Assembly (NCBI RefSeq): GCF_016086655.4
Contig: NC_052132.2
Location: 12,092,805-12,156,804, forward strand
Direction: 5' to 3'
DNA length: 64,000 nt
Source: Lepeophtheirus salmonis
Lineage: Eukaryota; Arthropoda; Copepoda; Siphonostomatoida; Caligidae
Below, piece by piece: positions 45,480 through 56,774 of this stretch. Each line of letters opens with the position of its first letter. Within the stretch, counting starts at the first letter, position 1. The notes under the pieces are model-generated. The model did no database searches. It saw only the letters and a list, made by a program, of their open reading frames with translations, and was not told where the DNA came from. Made by a program: the position numbers and the translations under genes.

Positions 45480-47305
45480 GATATGAATTGATTTCATGAT
45501 TTATAATAAATATCAGGATTAAACTGTAACTGATAAATTATATATGTAAACTGTTTTGTACTGCTATAGTACTGGCTTGTGGCAGCCATCAGGACTTGAC
45601 ATTATTTATATTTTTCTATAGCCTATGTCAGAACCAAAACAGAATTTATGTTTTACTATTAGCTATTTCCACAAAAATTGTCATTTCTTTTTAAATTACA
45701 AAGAAGTGAGGGGTCATACCTCCCTATGGCGCCCACGGGGGCGTAGACTCTGTAGTAAAAATTACAATTTGAGTAATCAAATATTTATAATAATCGCCAT
45801 CACAATAAATACATGTTATTTGTCGAAAAAAAGAAGTTATAGTAATAATTGATATTAACATCCTTCTTTAAAGATTCTATTAAAATATCAATTTTTATTT
45901 TCTCAGATTTTTTCGAATATATTACTACTTTTGAACTAAAACTCTGCACAGCCCTTCAAAAATATCAAATTTGGTTTTTCAAATGAAATGATCGTTTTAG
46001 ACGTAATAGAGGATATTTTTTTATAATAATTATGTATTACAGTGCCTTTGATCAGTAAGATATATAATTTTATTCTGTTAAGACTAATCCTTGCATCCTT
46101 ACCAAAAAAAGTAGTAGATATTTTTCAAGTACTTACAATCATAAATTAAATTAATTAAGACTTACTTTCTTATAATTTATTTCTTAAGAATTGAATAAAA
46201 CTTATAAAAAACCTTAACAGAAAGTATATTTGTTTGTGCAATTAATTAAAAACAAATATTTGAGGCATTCCCCCCAAGCAGTCATCATTACTCTACATAA
46301 TCTAAAAGAACTTACGCCAAAATAAAAAAGTTCATCAAATACCGGATTTAATAGTTCAGGTATGACAACAAAAGATTGGCCTGAAATAAAGTTTTACAAA
46401 ACACCGTGTATTCACTTAAAAACAGTTTTGGTATGAATTTGAAGATGTTAAAAAATACAACTTGGTAGACCCAACAAAGATATATTTCTATACCTACAAA
46501 AACTGTAAGTTTTTAAAAATCTGAAGTTTATGAACTTTTTAATAACTTCATTTACATAGTCGACTAATTTCAATTGATATACTAAAACAAAAAATAAAAA
46601 AGGGAAATATATTTATTTCACAAATAAATACTAGATTCGAGTATTATAATTCATAGGTCAATTATTTATAAGGTTTACAGTGATGTATCTGTTATTCATC
46701 TTAAAAATTATCTAAAACTAAAGACCAAATGAGAGATCTTATAATGACATAATAAAAAATTTAATTGTTTTTCAGTACAGAAACCTCATTCCTTCTTTAG
46801 TTTAGTCGGACCCCATTCTCTTTATCTGAAGGATTTTAGTGAGACGACTGGAAAAATTGAGATGACAAATGATATTGTCCGGCACAAGTTTGTAAATTCT
46901 TTCCCATTAGAGATATATCCAGTTCTAGCATTTTACGGTAAAATTATCTTCGTATTTTAAAAAGATTAGACTGCAAATTGTATAATTTAATTCAGTAGGA
47001 GAAAACCTCAATCGTTGACGTTCATGAACGAGGTGTATATCTTGATCTATAATCTAGTACATCTCTTGATGTAAGTTAGGCAATCAGTATATTTTCATGG
47101 CCTATTGATAAAGAAATGAACAGCATATGAATGCGAATTATTCTCTGCAACGGACTCTAGCAAAAGTAATGGCGATTCCTTCCAAATGCTTGGAAGCCTA
47201 CGTATTAAAGTCCAGCTTGTTTACCTTTTTGTTTCTAATTTCTCAAAGCTGGAATACAAACCTCAATAACTAAGAAGAAGTAGTAGTATCTTTATCATTA
47301 TTCAA
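45480..47305. other. AT-rich stretch, nothing recognised
   Basis: A GC-rich word at 45716-45755 (CCACGGGGGCG) is isolated. No exon or transposon signature elsewhere. Confidence 0.35.
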
Positions 47306-47310
47306 AGTAA

Positions 47311-47450
47311 CAAAGTTTCAAGCCAAAACGTCACCAGCAAAAACGGGAGAAGCCATAAGTGTTACAAGTAGAAAAATTCAAAAGGTAAACGCGTTTCAAG
47401 GCGAAAACGTCACAATGCAAAAGCGTTACAAGTCGGTCACGTTCAAGCAA
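47311..47450. repeat. Degenerate short tandem repeat, period about 20
   Basis: Units such as TTTCAAG(C/G)C(A/G)AAACGTCAC, CAAAAACGGGAG, GCAAAAGCGTTACAAG and GGTCACGTTCAAG succeed each other, with a GAAAACGTCAC core. The same style of drifting, CG-containing array occurs at 1820-1915 with another core. Confidence 0.55.
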
Positions 47451-47867
47451 ATCCTTTTGGAACATTATCCTGGTATAACTGTTTAGTAATATGTATATGA
47501 AGAGACTAAACAACGGGATATGACAATGATTTACTGTCACTAAATCCATAAAAATAAAACAGTAATATTATTATAAATAGTAAATAAAAATCTAATTGAT
47601 TGTGCATATTCTTCATGCCCAAAAACACCAGTAGATCAAATTTCAACTACAAATGTTTTTTTCTCCAACTTGGAGATATCGCTGCATGCATACAAACACC
47701 CGTGAGTGACATATAGCGTAGATGAACCGAGTAAAAATATAATATGTTCGTACTATATTGCATTATTAGGAAAGTATGAATATTTTTGCCAAGATACGTG
47801 AACTGCTTTCAATACATATCTATTATTTGGCTAAATAAACCATTAATATTTTTTAAGACAAATTCTA

Positions 47868-47945
47868 AGGACTGACTACATTATGGTTCAGATGAAAGGA
47901 TCAAATAGGTCTGTCCTAAAACTAGACAGAATAAATAAGGACTGA
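47868..47945. repeat. GGTCCT-type short repeat, copy 4 (reverse)
   Basis: Reverse complement reads TGTCAGTCCTTATTTATTCT then TTTTAGGACAGACC and GTAGTCAGTCCTTAG, parallel to copy 3. About 80 bases with self-complementary ends (AAGGACTGAC / GTCAGTCCTT), directly upstream of family A copy 8. Confidence 0.55.
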
Positions 47946-47969
47946 CAGAACATTAATTACTAGTGAGTT

Positions 47970-48195
47970 TGCTCAAATAAGACGAAAAATAACAATGAGG
48001 ATTTGTTTGGGAGTTATAATTAGTGTAAGTCCTTGTTGGACTTGGGGTAGAATTGAAAATCGATATCGTATTAATTCCAGACTATATATTCTTACTATAT
48101 ACGGAGCGGGAGTTGTGTTTATTTCCAACCTCTCACGGCCGCTAATCTAATAAAACGTCACGACAGCTAAGCTGCTCTCCTCCTAAAAATTAGTT
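47970..48195 (+). repeat. Dispersed repeat family A, copy 8
   Basis: Contains AACAATGAGGATTTGTTTGG, GTAAGTCCTTGTTGGACTTG, AATTGAAAATCGATATCG, and AAACGTCACGACAGCTAAGC. The opening block (TTGTCATTATTATTTAATTC) is missing. Confidence 0.7.
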
Positions 48196-48199
48196 CACT

Positions 48200-49265
48200 T
48201 GTTTGGTTAGTACGGTTTAGTACAGTTTTTATTATGATCATTATGAATGTAAAACTCGCTAATAGATTTATCTATCTGAGCGGGACATACTGGGTAAGTG
48301 TTTTATTATTATTTTATGTCTTTTTTTAGTCATTAATGATTCAATACACCTATAGGTAATGGTAGGAAATATGCATGTGTCTAGGTACCATATTTAATGT
48401 TTGATCATAAAAAGAAAAGAAACACTTTAATGTTATTCGAAGAATAATTTATGAAGAAAAAAGAATGTATACAAAAATTTGTCTAAATAATTTGGGTATT
48501 CATTTATATATTGCAATGTTATTTAATTATATCACGGAACCTCTCCTTTAACTAAAAGACGAGAGGGGAAATTTTTCATAATTTATTGGTAATTAGGCAA
48601 TTCTTACAAAATGTTGGATGATTATAATTATTCTTAAATTAATGGTAGGAAAAAAAATTACAAATTTATAAGTGATGCTTTAAAGATTTATATGTGACAT
48701 ATTTACAATTATGTACATACAAATATATTGCCCCTCAACACAAAAACAAGCTAAAATTGTGTGAAAATTGTGTTTATCGACAAATTTTATCAACTTTTAT
48801 TGACCAAGGATCGTCCATTTTTATATACAAATGACTCCGGTTAATTTTTTGGAGACGCTGTAAATTGCACTTAAAGTAACAAAAAGTTCATCCTCAAAAT
48901 TCAATTTTTTAAATTTGATGGGTTGTATTTGAAAGACCATATTAGGGCCGAATTAAGTCTAATAAATAATATAAAGATGGTAAACAATATTTGAGATTCT
49001 TGATTCTTGAGTATCCAGGAATTTGAGTACAAAGGTAATGGATACGATATATTGGGTATGTCTATCTGATGATTTTTATTACACCTATCTATCGTCCCTA
49101 CTAAATAATAAAAAGAGGTCTAAAATTAAGTGATAGTTGCATCAATATAAAAATGTACCATGAATTTTGTTGTGAACTGTTGATTCCTTCGACTTACCTC
49201 ATGGCTATTTCATAATGTATTATTTTATAAATAAATAAGCTATACTCAAGTTATACTAATGGACA
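48200..49265. other. AT-rich stretch, nothing recognised
   Basis: No coding or repeat signature detected. Confidence 0.35.
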
Positions 49266-49272
49266 GAGTGGG

Positions 49273-49937
49273 AACCCAAAACTTGTAGTAGTATGACTAA
49301 ATTACGAAAACATGATTTCTATGGAATCAAGAAAAGATAACTAAAAACCAATTTGTTTTATTATTAAATACTACATTTAACTATACTTTCTATTCAATAT
49401 ATCATACTTTGCAAGTAATAACAGCTTCTACGCGCTGAAGGACAGATTGGTAGTTCTGGACGAGGAATCCCGTATCCATGGCTTACTACACTGTCATGAT
49501 GGCAGACGTAGCAAATTTAAACTTATTTGAGAGGTTTACCTAAAATTCTACTCCAATATTCCCCAAGCTGCAAAGTCAAAGGGTTTAGGAGGAAGGCCAC
49601 AAAAAAAGAGGCCAGAAGTTAGTCATATTATTGGTACACAAGTTTTTGTTCTTCATGGCTGTATGGAGCCGTAATCAATTTTTTTATGTTGTAAGAAGTA
49701 TGTGTGGCTATGCTAACGCTCCTTGCAGCCTTCTTGGGACTAAAAATGGGGAGGAGGAGATCGTAAATTCTTTGCCATTTTGATTTTTGCACGGACATTT
49801 TTACACTTCGACACATGGAATAAAAACATTTCCTGTTTATTTTGGTATCAGCTGTTGTTTGGTTGCGAAATGAAACTGCGTAATTAAAAATAACGGAGAT
49901 GAAATCGTAATGAAATTGTACTGCAAGTTTTGGGGCT
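49273..49937 (-). mobile_element. Internally deleted mariner, reference copy
   Basis: The ends are inverted repeats: CCCAAAACTTGTAGTAGTAT at 49274 against CCCCAAAACTTGCAGTACAA read on minus from 49936. The minus-strand ATG at 49816 (or the nearer one eight codons on) opens MCRSVKMSVQKSKWQRIYDL, then SPKKAARSVSIATHTSYNIK, the N-terminal helix-turn-helix, and stops at 49628. The sequence then resumes with NFWPLFLWPSS and, through frameshifts, the C-terminal block to about 49420. The catalytic middle is missing, so at 665 bp this is a deletion derivative. It is the best copy for comparison with 15978-16882 and with the N-terminal fragment at 17620-17880. Confidence 0.8.
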
Positions 49938-50189
49938 AATCACTTGGTATTCCAGTTATGCTCCGTTTGCAAAAGGACAGGAATATAAATTGGTCATCCA
50001 TATATTTATTTATCAATTTAGTCACATGCCACTAAATTGTCATGTTATTTCTTCTAAAATGGTGTTCAAAATCAAAGTTCAAATACCCTTCCCTTGCTTT
50101 TAAAAATACAGGTCTTACATAATATGAAAAATATACCCATGTAACTTTAAGTCTAACTATTTTTTTAACACGTTTCACTACATATCTAC

Positions 50190-50295
50190 ATTGGGGGATG
50201 GAACAAACAAATATGATAAATATTTTTGATAAATAATATTAAGCAAATTTATTATGTGTTATTATTCATTATGAAGTTAACAAAATACGGGAATT
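50190..50295 (+). repeat. Solitary arm of the foldback element
   Basis: TTGGGGGATGGAACAAACAA, then AATATTAAGCAAATTTATTA, then TATGAAGTTAACAAAATACG: homologous to the right arm at 43316-43428. Confidence 0.75.
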
Positions 50296-50675
50296 TTCTC
50301 CCATACAATTGTCGTAACTGGCAATTTACCTCCAGGGCAATCTTCCACAGGTAGTTTTCCTGGTACCAGTTTTATATGTAAATATACAAAGTTTGCAAGA
50401 TATCTATTCTGCCATTTTGGCACACTCTCTTGGGCAAACACCGGCAATTAGACAGCTGATTTTTTTTTTTTTTTTGTTAGATAGCTTGTTCAAATTTACA
50501 CCAGTTGGATAAAAATAATGTTAATTGACGAATTCGCTGTCTCAAATATTTGTAAAAGGCACGGAGCCCACCTTGAATCTGCACCAGGAGCGACAACATA
50601 AGAAAAGTTTTAACTCTGGGACTCAGGGCGACATTTGTTTGCTAGGTTAGAAGGGAAATACAGGTTACAGCCGGC
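50296..50675 (+). mobile_element. Mariner 5' region, second copy of the 43.4 kb junction
   Basis: From 50480 (GTTAGATAGCTTGTTCAAAT) to 50671 it matches 43430-43640 closely (GACGAATTCGCTGTCTCAAA, GCACGGAGCCCACCTTGAAT, TAACTCTGGGACTCAGGG), with only scattered differences. Before that, 50298-50478 carries about 180 bases absent from the 43.4 kb copy, including a 17-base T run. The coding part does not follow; homology stops at 50671. Confidence 0.7.
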
Positions 50676-50864
50676 CAACAAGGACTTACAATTATATCTC
50701 CGGAACAAATCTTCAGGCATACTCTCCGAATTTTATCGGCAAATGTTTAATCTGACTTTGTATATATCAATCATAGCTTGTTTGTTCTATGTAGTAGGAA
50801 AAAAAGTAAACTCCTCATGAATAAAATAATAAGCATACCTGCATAGGAAAATAAAATTCGCCCT

Positions 50865-51055
50865 TTAGGTTGACAACTACAAATAAACGGGCTAGCGTGA
50901 AAATGCAATCGATTAGCATGATTGATTATGTATATGGACTTCAAAGACAATTCCTATGTCAGATGAAGTAATTGTAACACTGTGATGTTTACATTTACTT
51001 AATCGGTGCAACTCAATCTGACCAATCAAAAGAATTTCAAAAAATATCTCAGATC
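50865..51055 (+). repeat. Dispersed repeat family B, copy 3
   Basis: GGACTTCAAAGACAATTCCT at 50937, then AACACTGTGATGTTTACATT and GCAACTCAATCTGACCAATC, matching copies 1 and 2. The open frame 51006-51257 overlaps its end and shows no family. Confidence 0.6.
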
Positions 51056-51059
51056 AAAT

Positions 51060-51795
51060 CGTTATTTGAGTTATTTTCCTTATACATTATATAGGAAAAA
51101 AGTATTATCTATCGCTGAGACATGCAGACCCGATAATCATGAGCACAACTCAAATTTTTCAATGTTTGAAAGTCTTGTAGTGTTAAGTGTTTTAGATATT
51201 TTTAAGAGAATATTGGAGCTTTGTCGAATAATCAATCAAATGGAAAATTTAAGGTGAATGTGCTACTTCTAAATATATCTTGCTTATGCTCAAATTTTGT
51301 TTTATCATTTTTGTGTTCATAAGTAACATTTTGAGACCTAAGGGAGCCCTAATTTTGATAATAGTTGTTTTTAAAGGACCACTCTTGTGTATGAAATTTT
51401 TTTAATGTAGAGTGTTCATTATTTTTCTTGTCGTGGACAAAAAATTAATTTAACAGTGTTTTAGTGGGTCATTGTATTGAAATTGGATCTCAAAGGGAAA
51501 ACAAGCTCGTATGGATTTATTTCGGATATTTAATTTACCATTTTATTCCATTGTTTTGTCGGAATTGGTGGATTTGTTAACATATCTGATGCTGGGTCCT
51601 GGAAAGGGTTTCTACGTAATACATGACGTAGGATTTAAGTTTACTTTATTGATATTATAGTATAAAGGACACAAAGTTAGCTAGTATTCTCTTGGCCCGG
51701 AAAGAATGACAGCATTCCCATGAGAGAAAGGTGTAAATCCGTTGTGTATTTTAGCTGACTCCGTTTATTTTTAATTGGTAGTATAAAGAACGAAT
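51060..51795. other. AT-rich stretch, nothing recognised
   Basis: The block TTTTTAAAGGACCACTCTTG at 51369 resembles the sequence at 54944, just after the LINE's break, so it could be another trace of one repeat. Confidence 0.3.
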
Positions 51796-51799
51796 TTTA

Positions 51800-52160
51800 T
51801 TCGGTTCTCATTATTATTTAATTCCTGAGAAGTGAACATCCTTTTCTAAATGTATTCAATTATATCCAAAACCTGATTGAACGTTCGTGTGTACGTATAA
51901 AAGACGGAACGTAACCATGAGGATTTGTTTTGAAGTTGTAATTGTAAGTCCTTGTTGAACTTAAAGTAGAATTGGGGATTAAAATCGGAGTAATTTTAGC
52001 TAATGTCCTTTTTTATATCCTCTTTTCCTTCCTCCCTTGTCAGAACTGATTGTAGCGGATCTAATGAAACGTCATGTGCATTATTCTTTCTCTCCTCCAA
52101 AACATTCTTCAAATTGTTAGGGTTACCATGTTGATTTTCGGTTTCTTTTATTTAACATCC
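51800..52160 (+). repeat. Dispersed repeat family A, copy 9
   Basis: Nearly full length: TCATTATTATTTAATTCCTG, TTCGTGTGTACGTATAAAAG, GAACGTAACCATGAGGATTT, AAGTCCTTGTTGAACTTAAA, AATCGGAGTAATTTTAGC, TGTAGCGGATCTAATGAAAC and the closing ACCATGTTGATTTTCGGTTT. It ends directly upstream of the LINE. Confidence 0.75.
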
Positions 52161-52269
52161 CATTCTATACTGGATTTTCCCTTTGATGATGGGGTGTGTG
52201 AAAAAGAAAAATGAAGGGAAGGAAAAAAATTAAATCAAGACAGACCTGTGATGGAAAGGTAGGTTATAT

Positions 52270-52978
52270 ATGATGATAAGAATATTGAAGAGTCATATTC
52301 TAATAATAAAAAGAGGTATTCAAAGTAGTCGTACCATACGTACGGATCCTATCTGGGGGAAAATTTATTTAGATTGGAAAGAATTGGGTGGAAAAAAGCT
52401 TAAAAGGATGCCATCCAGAACTAAAACCCTACAAAAAATATTTAAGCAACTTTGTGAAGATGACTTGTAAAGAGTCAATGATTGTAAAAGTAGAGGGGGG
52501 GTTTTGGTATTCAAGGTTAAAAAATATCCTCACCCGATTTTTGGAAGTAGTGGCAAGATTAGAGATAGACGATGCAGTCTTCCTTAATATTAGAGGAACG
52601 GAAAATCTAAGGAAAGCCCAAACCCCAATTGAAGTTATTGTTAAAAACGGTTCAGAGATGATTTGCCTGGACTTAGAGAAATCATGGCGGAATTCAGCAA
52701 AATAATTGGGGATATAGAGGACGTAGCACTACAGACGTAACAATGTGACACTGGAAAAGGATGACGATATTGAATGTTCAAAAGTTTTAAGTAAAATAAT
52801 GTCCGGTAAACTGCGAATAAAGTTGAAGCCCAAAAGAAGATTGCCAACCTTTCTACCCGTTAGGGGTAAAAAAGTCACATTAATATCTTATATGGAGCTA
52901 GTGCAATGCTTTAGGTGTCTTAAGCCAGGGCATACCAAATCAAAGTGTCAAACAACTAGTAAAACTACTTATACGTAA
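52270..52978 (+). pseudogene. LINE ORF1 (gag-like, CCHC zinc knuckle)
   Basis: Three overlapping frames (52270-52470, 52388-52705, 52745-52978) appear to be one broken protein. The first frame reads IRTDPIWGKIYLDWKELGGK; the second, one base off, repeats the region as SLKGCHPELKPYKKYL and continues FWYSRLKNILTRFLEV; after a stop the third reads KLRIKLKPKRRLPTFLPVRG and ends in the zinc knuckle CFRCLKPGHTKSKC (C-x2-C-x4-H-x4-C) around residues 55-70 of that frame. The knuckle and its position before the endonuclease define it as a nucleic-acid-binding gag-like protein. A Lys/Glu-rich tail reaches 53460 in mixed frames. Confidence 0.75.
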
Positions 52979-53473
52979 AATAAGAAATAAATACTTATAC
53001 TAAAAATATTTTGGATGTAATTGGGTCTACAGCTAAGGATTGGGGGAGTGGAAGAGAGAATGATGACGGAGAGAGAGACACGTCCAGAAAAACTAGAGGA
53101 AGAGTATTGTAATTTAAATGACCAACAAAACGTGGAGAACCATATTTAAAGTCAAAACACAGCAAATACAAAAGAAGTCGATCAACTAACAGCGACAATG
53201 GATGAATCCAAAAGTTTAGAACCGAATGAGAACAAATTAGATCAAAATGAACTTGCATTGAGAGAGGACTGGAAAGAAATATTGAAGAGAAGACTGGTAG
53301 AAGATAAAACTAAAAGAAAAAAAACCCCAATAAAAAAAAATAAGTAAAATAACTTTGGAGAGCCCAAAAGAGGAATCTAAGAAAAGAATACGGGAAATCA
53401 ATCACCCTCACCTTGAAGAGGAACTCCTCACTAGGAATAGTTTAATTTCAAAAATTTAAAACATATATCAACA

Positions 53474-54125
53474 ATGAAGATTTTATCCCAAAATGTTAAT
53501 TCTATAGCCAGTTACGAGAGAAGAAGAAAAATATTGAAAAACAAGGAAAACACTAACTTGTTTTCTATTAGTAACAAATGTAACGCAATTTTTCCCTACG
53601 CTACTTTGAGAGAAAAACATCCATCTAGGGGTGTATTATTATTAATTAGAAAATGTATCGAATATAATATTGTAGAACAGGATAAGACTGGAAATTTGGT
53701 TATATGTGATGTGAAAAGAGAAAGACACCTGATTAGAACAGTGGCTCTTTATGGTCCAAATGTGGAATACCCTTTATTTTTCCAAGACATTGCCAATAAA
53801 TATCTGTATGATTTGCCCGAGCAGATTTCTATTATTATGATGAGTGACTTCAACATTGTGAACGGATATTTTAAGGACACAAAAAATTATAAAATGAAAA
53901 TAATTGTGGCGCTGTAAACAAAATAAGGGAACTGATTGCAACATTAGGAATGTTGAATGTCGTTGATTACTTGAACAAAGTACCACAACGCACTTTTGAA
54001 TTGAAATCGAATGATAGAGGGATAAAATCGGTCAGACTAAACAGATTTATTGTCTCAGAGGATTTGAGATGCATAGTTAAAAAATACTCTATACTTCTTA
54101 AAATTTACTCTGACCATTATCTAAT
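53474..54125 (+). pseudogene. LINE endonuclease (EEP) domain
   Basis: The frame opens MKILSQNVNSIASYERRRKI, the endonuclease start motif 'xxLSxNVNGxxSxxKRxKI', then VLLLIRKCIEYNIV, RTVALYGPN, and IIMMSDFNIVNGYF, in which the usual GDFN is SDFN. The stretch between KENTNLFSI and SNKCNAIF is too short: the 'xxLQETH' block with the catalytic Glu is missing, probably by a deletion of some 15 codons. After a stop at 53917 another frame gives LRELIATLGMLNVVDYLN, then RLNRFIVS and KIYSDHYLI, the closing 'xRLDRFLVS...YSDHxxI' with Asn for Asp. Two or more catalytic residues are thus altered. Confidence 0.8.
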
Positions 54126-54129
54126 TTGA

Positions 54130-54560
54130 TTAACCTTGAATATCAAGAGGCTCAATAAATTCAGGGCAAAAACTTGGAAACTAAATGTAAGCCAACTAGA
54201 AGATATAGATACAGAAAACAGAGTTGCTGCCACAATAACAGGTATCTGCTCCAAATTGGAATCAGGATGAATTAAAACCCCTTCACATGCTCTGATATTA
54301 GTGCTAGACTGCATTGGGAGAAAATTTATCAAAATTGGGGTTAAGAAAAGCGGAGAGAGGAAACTGTTGGAGGGAGACCTAATTGACATGAAAGCTTTAG
54401 AAGGCTCAGGAGCTGTTGATGACGAAGGATTGCAAAATATATCCTCAATTTAAAACTAGGATTGCCTAATAGGAACAGACCTTACAAAAATACCCAAAGA
54501 ACTTAAAAAATTTTAAACCAAATAAGGAAATTTGAAAATAGTCAAATATAAAATATAGGA
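54130..54560 (+). other. LINE linker between endonuclease and RT
   Basis: In the plus direction it reads LNIKRLNKFRAKTWKLNVSQ and, after frameshift, IGRKFIKIGVKKSGERKLLE, the charged linker typical of LINE ORF2. It is interrupted by stops. The minus-strand open frame 54117-54389 is its shadow. Confidence 0.6.
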
Positions 54561-54964
54561 ACAAGTGTGATATACGGTAAAGAGGGAATGGAAATAAAGA
54601 ATCCAATGGTTATTCACCAAGAAATAACGGAATACTATCAGGATCTACATCAATGTGAAGAACGATGTAATGAGAAAGAGTTTGTTTGTTGGAAATGCAG
54701 ATTATGGAGAAAATTTTGTCAACAAAATAATAGAGGATAAAATCTCAGTAGCCCCAAAGCTTTCAAATACTTTCAAGCTTTTATTGTAAATAAAATATAG
54801 TAATATGTAGAATATACAGTGAAATATTAACAAAAAGGATCCAGAAGGTATTACCCGTCATTATAAATAATTCACAAAAAGGTTTTATTCCTGGACAATA
54901 TATGGAAGACGCAACAATTCTCATTTTTCAAAATAATTGTTTTTAAAGAACCACATAAGTGTAC

Positions 54965-56080
54965 GTCATTAACAAATCTATAAAATATGTTTTGATTTTT
55001 GATAATACAATCTATCAATCATAATCAAATTCTTCGTGTATACAGTATATATAATCTTTTAAGTTACAAATATGGTCATTTCATTTCTTTCAATTTTAAG
55101 ATTGACTTACCTGAAGAAATATCATTTATAAAACCATCCAATAAATAATAAAGTACAAGTAAGATTAGAATTATTATTTGTCGACAAAGGTGATCATTAT
55201 AAACATGTTGATAAAACTGTTTATGATGAGCTATCAAAGATTTAAATAAGTAGATATCCTGTATTTTTAAGTTGTCAGAGAGATTGATGTAAATTTTTCT
55301 TCTTTTAGATGAGAGTGTAGTGTAATATATAGATTTAATTTACGATTTTATCAAATATTTATCAATTACAGAGTATGAAATGACACAAATTATAAACGAA
55401 GGCTCTTGATTGATATGTACATTAATATAAAAACAATAGTCAAACTCTAAACATTGACCACCATGGCTCAAACTTTGTATTTATTCATTTTTTTAAGCAA
55501 AAGGGTACATTTTTTATTATGTCCCTTTGCCGTTTTGATAAAAAATAAATAAAGAATCAGTGTAGTGTACATCCACGAACTATTGTAAAGTGTTTTTTAC
55601 TTGTATTATATGTAAATGAAATATGCGCGTATATCAGATTAAAAATTAAACAAAATCCTTTTGGAAAATTGGATCAACATATATTTCGTTAATATCAGCA
55701 AAAACGGAAGCAATGCATTAGTTAGAATATCATTTCTTTTAAAGGATTTGTTGTAAATATAAGTTGGCATTCCATTGTATGAGGGATTTCCGTTTAAATA
55801 AAGTTATAGTTAAAATTCTCGAAATTTCGATGATTGAAGTCGAGTCGATTTCAAATAAGGGGTTGATATTTTACTTTGAGTTTCCTATCAATAAATAGTA
55901 TAAAAAGTTAGGTTGCTTATTAATGGGATGTAGTCTTATTATGTATACTTCATTTAATACCATGTTTAGTGACACGCAAAGGAAGTTATTTAAAAAAGTT
56001 GATTAATTAGTTTCGAGCATTATTAACTTATCAGTAGATTAATGCTATTATAATTGAGATTACCATGAAGAATAATGAGC
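54965..56080. other. AT-rich stretch, nothing recognised
   Basis: No coding signature was found, including any further exon of the minus-strand gene whose exon lies at 56775-57099. Confidence 0.35.
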
Positions 56081-56084
56081 ATAT

Positions 56085-56738
56085 CTCCTACATCGTAATT
56101 AATACTGTATCTCTTCTTTCAAACTATTTCTGACTAGGAAGTGAAGTTGTAGGTATTTATAATACCTCATGGCTACCTTAAATAGCTAGGAAATGCTAAT
56201 TTTCCTTCAGTGTTCTATCACTTTAGCTTATCATTTGATTGACCAATACAAGGCAAATCTAAATATTGATTTTTAAATAAAACATGATAATGATAACATT
56301 AAATATTCCGTGGTCGCAGGCCTGTGCAGTTAAAAGTATCAATTATGGATTGTAAGAGTGTGGTGGGATGATATTTCTATCCTTTGTTATGAATAATTAC
56401 ATAAAAAATATTTGTGAATTTGTCCCCATCAGTATTCTTTACATTGAATAGTTACTTACAAATTTGTATTTTCCGGGGGTAATGAGATATTTATTAATTT
56501 TGAAAATAAATAAATATATACTTGATTAATCAAGACTCATATAAAACTTTCAAGTTTCTGTTGTTCGAGTTGAAACTATTTCGAGTTTTCAAAAGATATT
56601 TTGGATATGGTATGAGTTGTTATCAAAAAAATACTTCGTCTTGAGTTATGTTAAGTATTCTTTGAATTCTAGTAACATTCGAATCCAACTCTAAGTTCAA
56701 TGTAGTACTCAAAGACAGTCTTGCCAATACATATATAT
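56085..56738 (-). repeat. Dispersed repeat family C, copy 2
   Basis: Read on minus: TTAGAGTTGGATTCGAATGT, ATATCTTTTGAAAACTCGAA, ACTGCACAGGCCTGCGACCA, CGGAATATTTAATG, CACTGAAGGAAAATTAGCAT, GTAGCCATGAGGTATTATAA. It aligns over its length with 26860-27400. Its right edge comes within about 40 bases of the splice donor of the exon at 56775. Confidence 0.75.
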
Positions 56739-56774
56739 AAGATATAATAATATAATTAATTTATTGTGTCTTAC

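Larger units (their letters stand above)
52262..54960 (+). mobile_element. L1/Tx1-type LINE, 3'-truncated and disrupted
   Basis: Gag-like ORF1, EEP endonuclease and the beginning of reverse transcriptase follow in order on the plus strand, as in L1/Tx1-type non-LTR retrotransposons. RT-flanking sequence around 54560-54690 reads VIYGKEGMEIKNPMVIHQEI and TEYYQDLHQCEE, the 'G....(D).I...F..YY..LY' linker. At 54780-54930, across frames, it reads SEILTKRIQKVLPVIINNSQ and QKGFIPGQYMEDATIL, RT motif 2 ('xxxQKGFIPGRxxxDNI'). Homology ends there, before the F/YxDD active site. No poly-A or 3' end is present, so the downstream part has been deleted or replaced rather than being lost by normal 5' truncation. 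Stops and shifts throughout make it inactive. Confidence 0.85.

Noticed and set aside
47311..47450. CRISPR-like array
   Set aside because: Units drift in sequence and length, there are no constant repeats with unique spacers and no cas genes, and the DNA is eukaryotic.
54117..54389. 90-codon minus-strand frame
   Set aside because: It is the antisense shadow of the LINE ORF2 linker.
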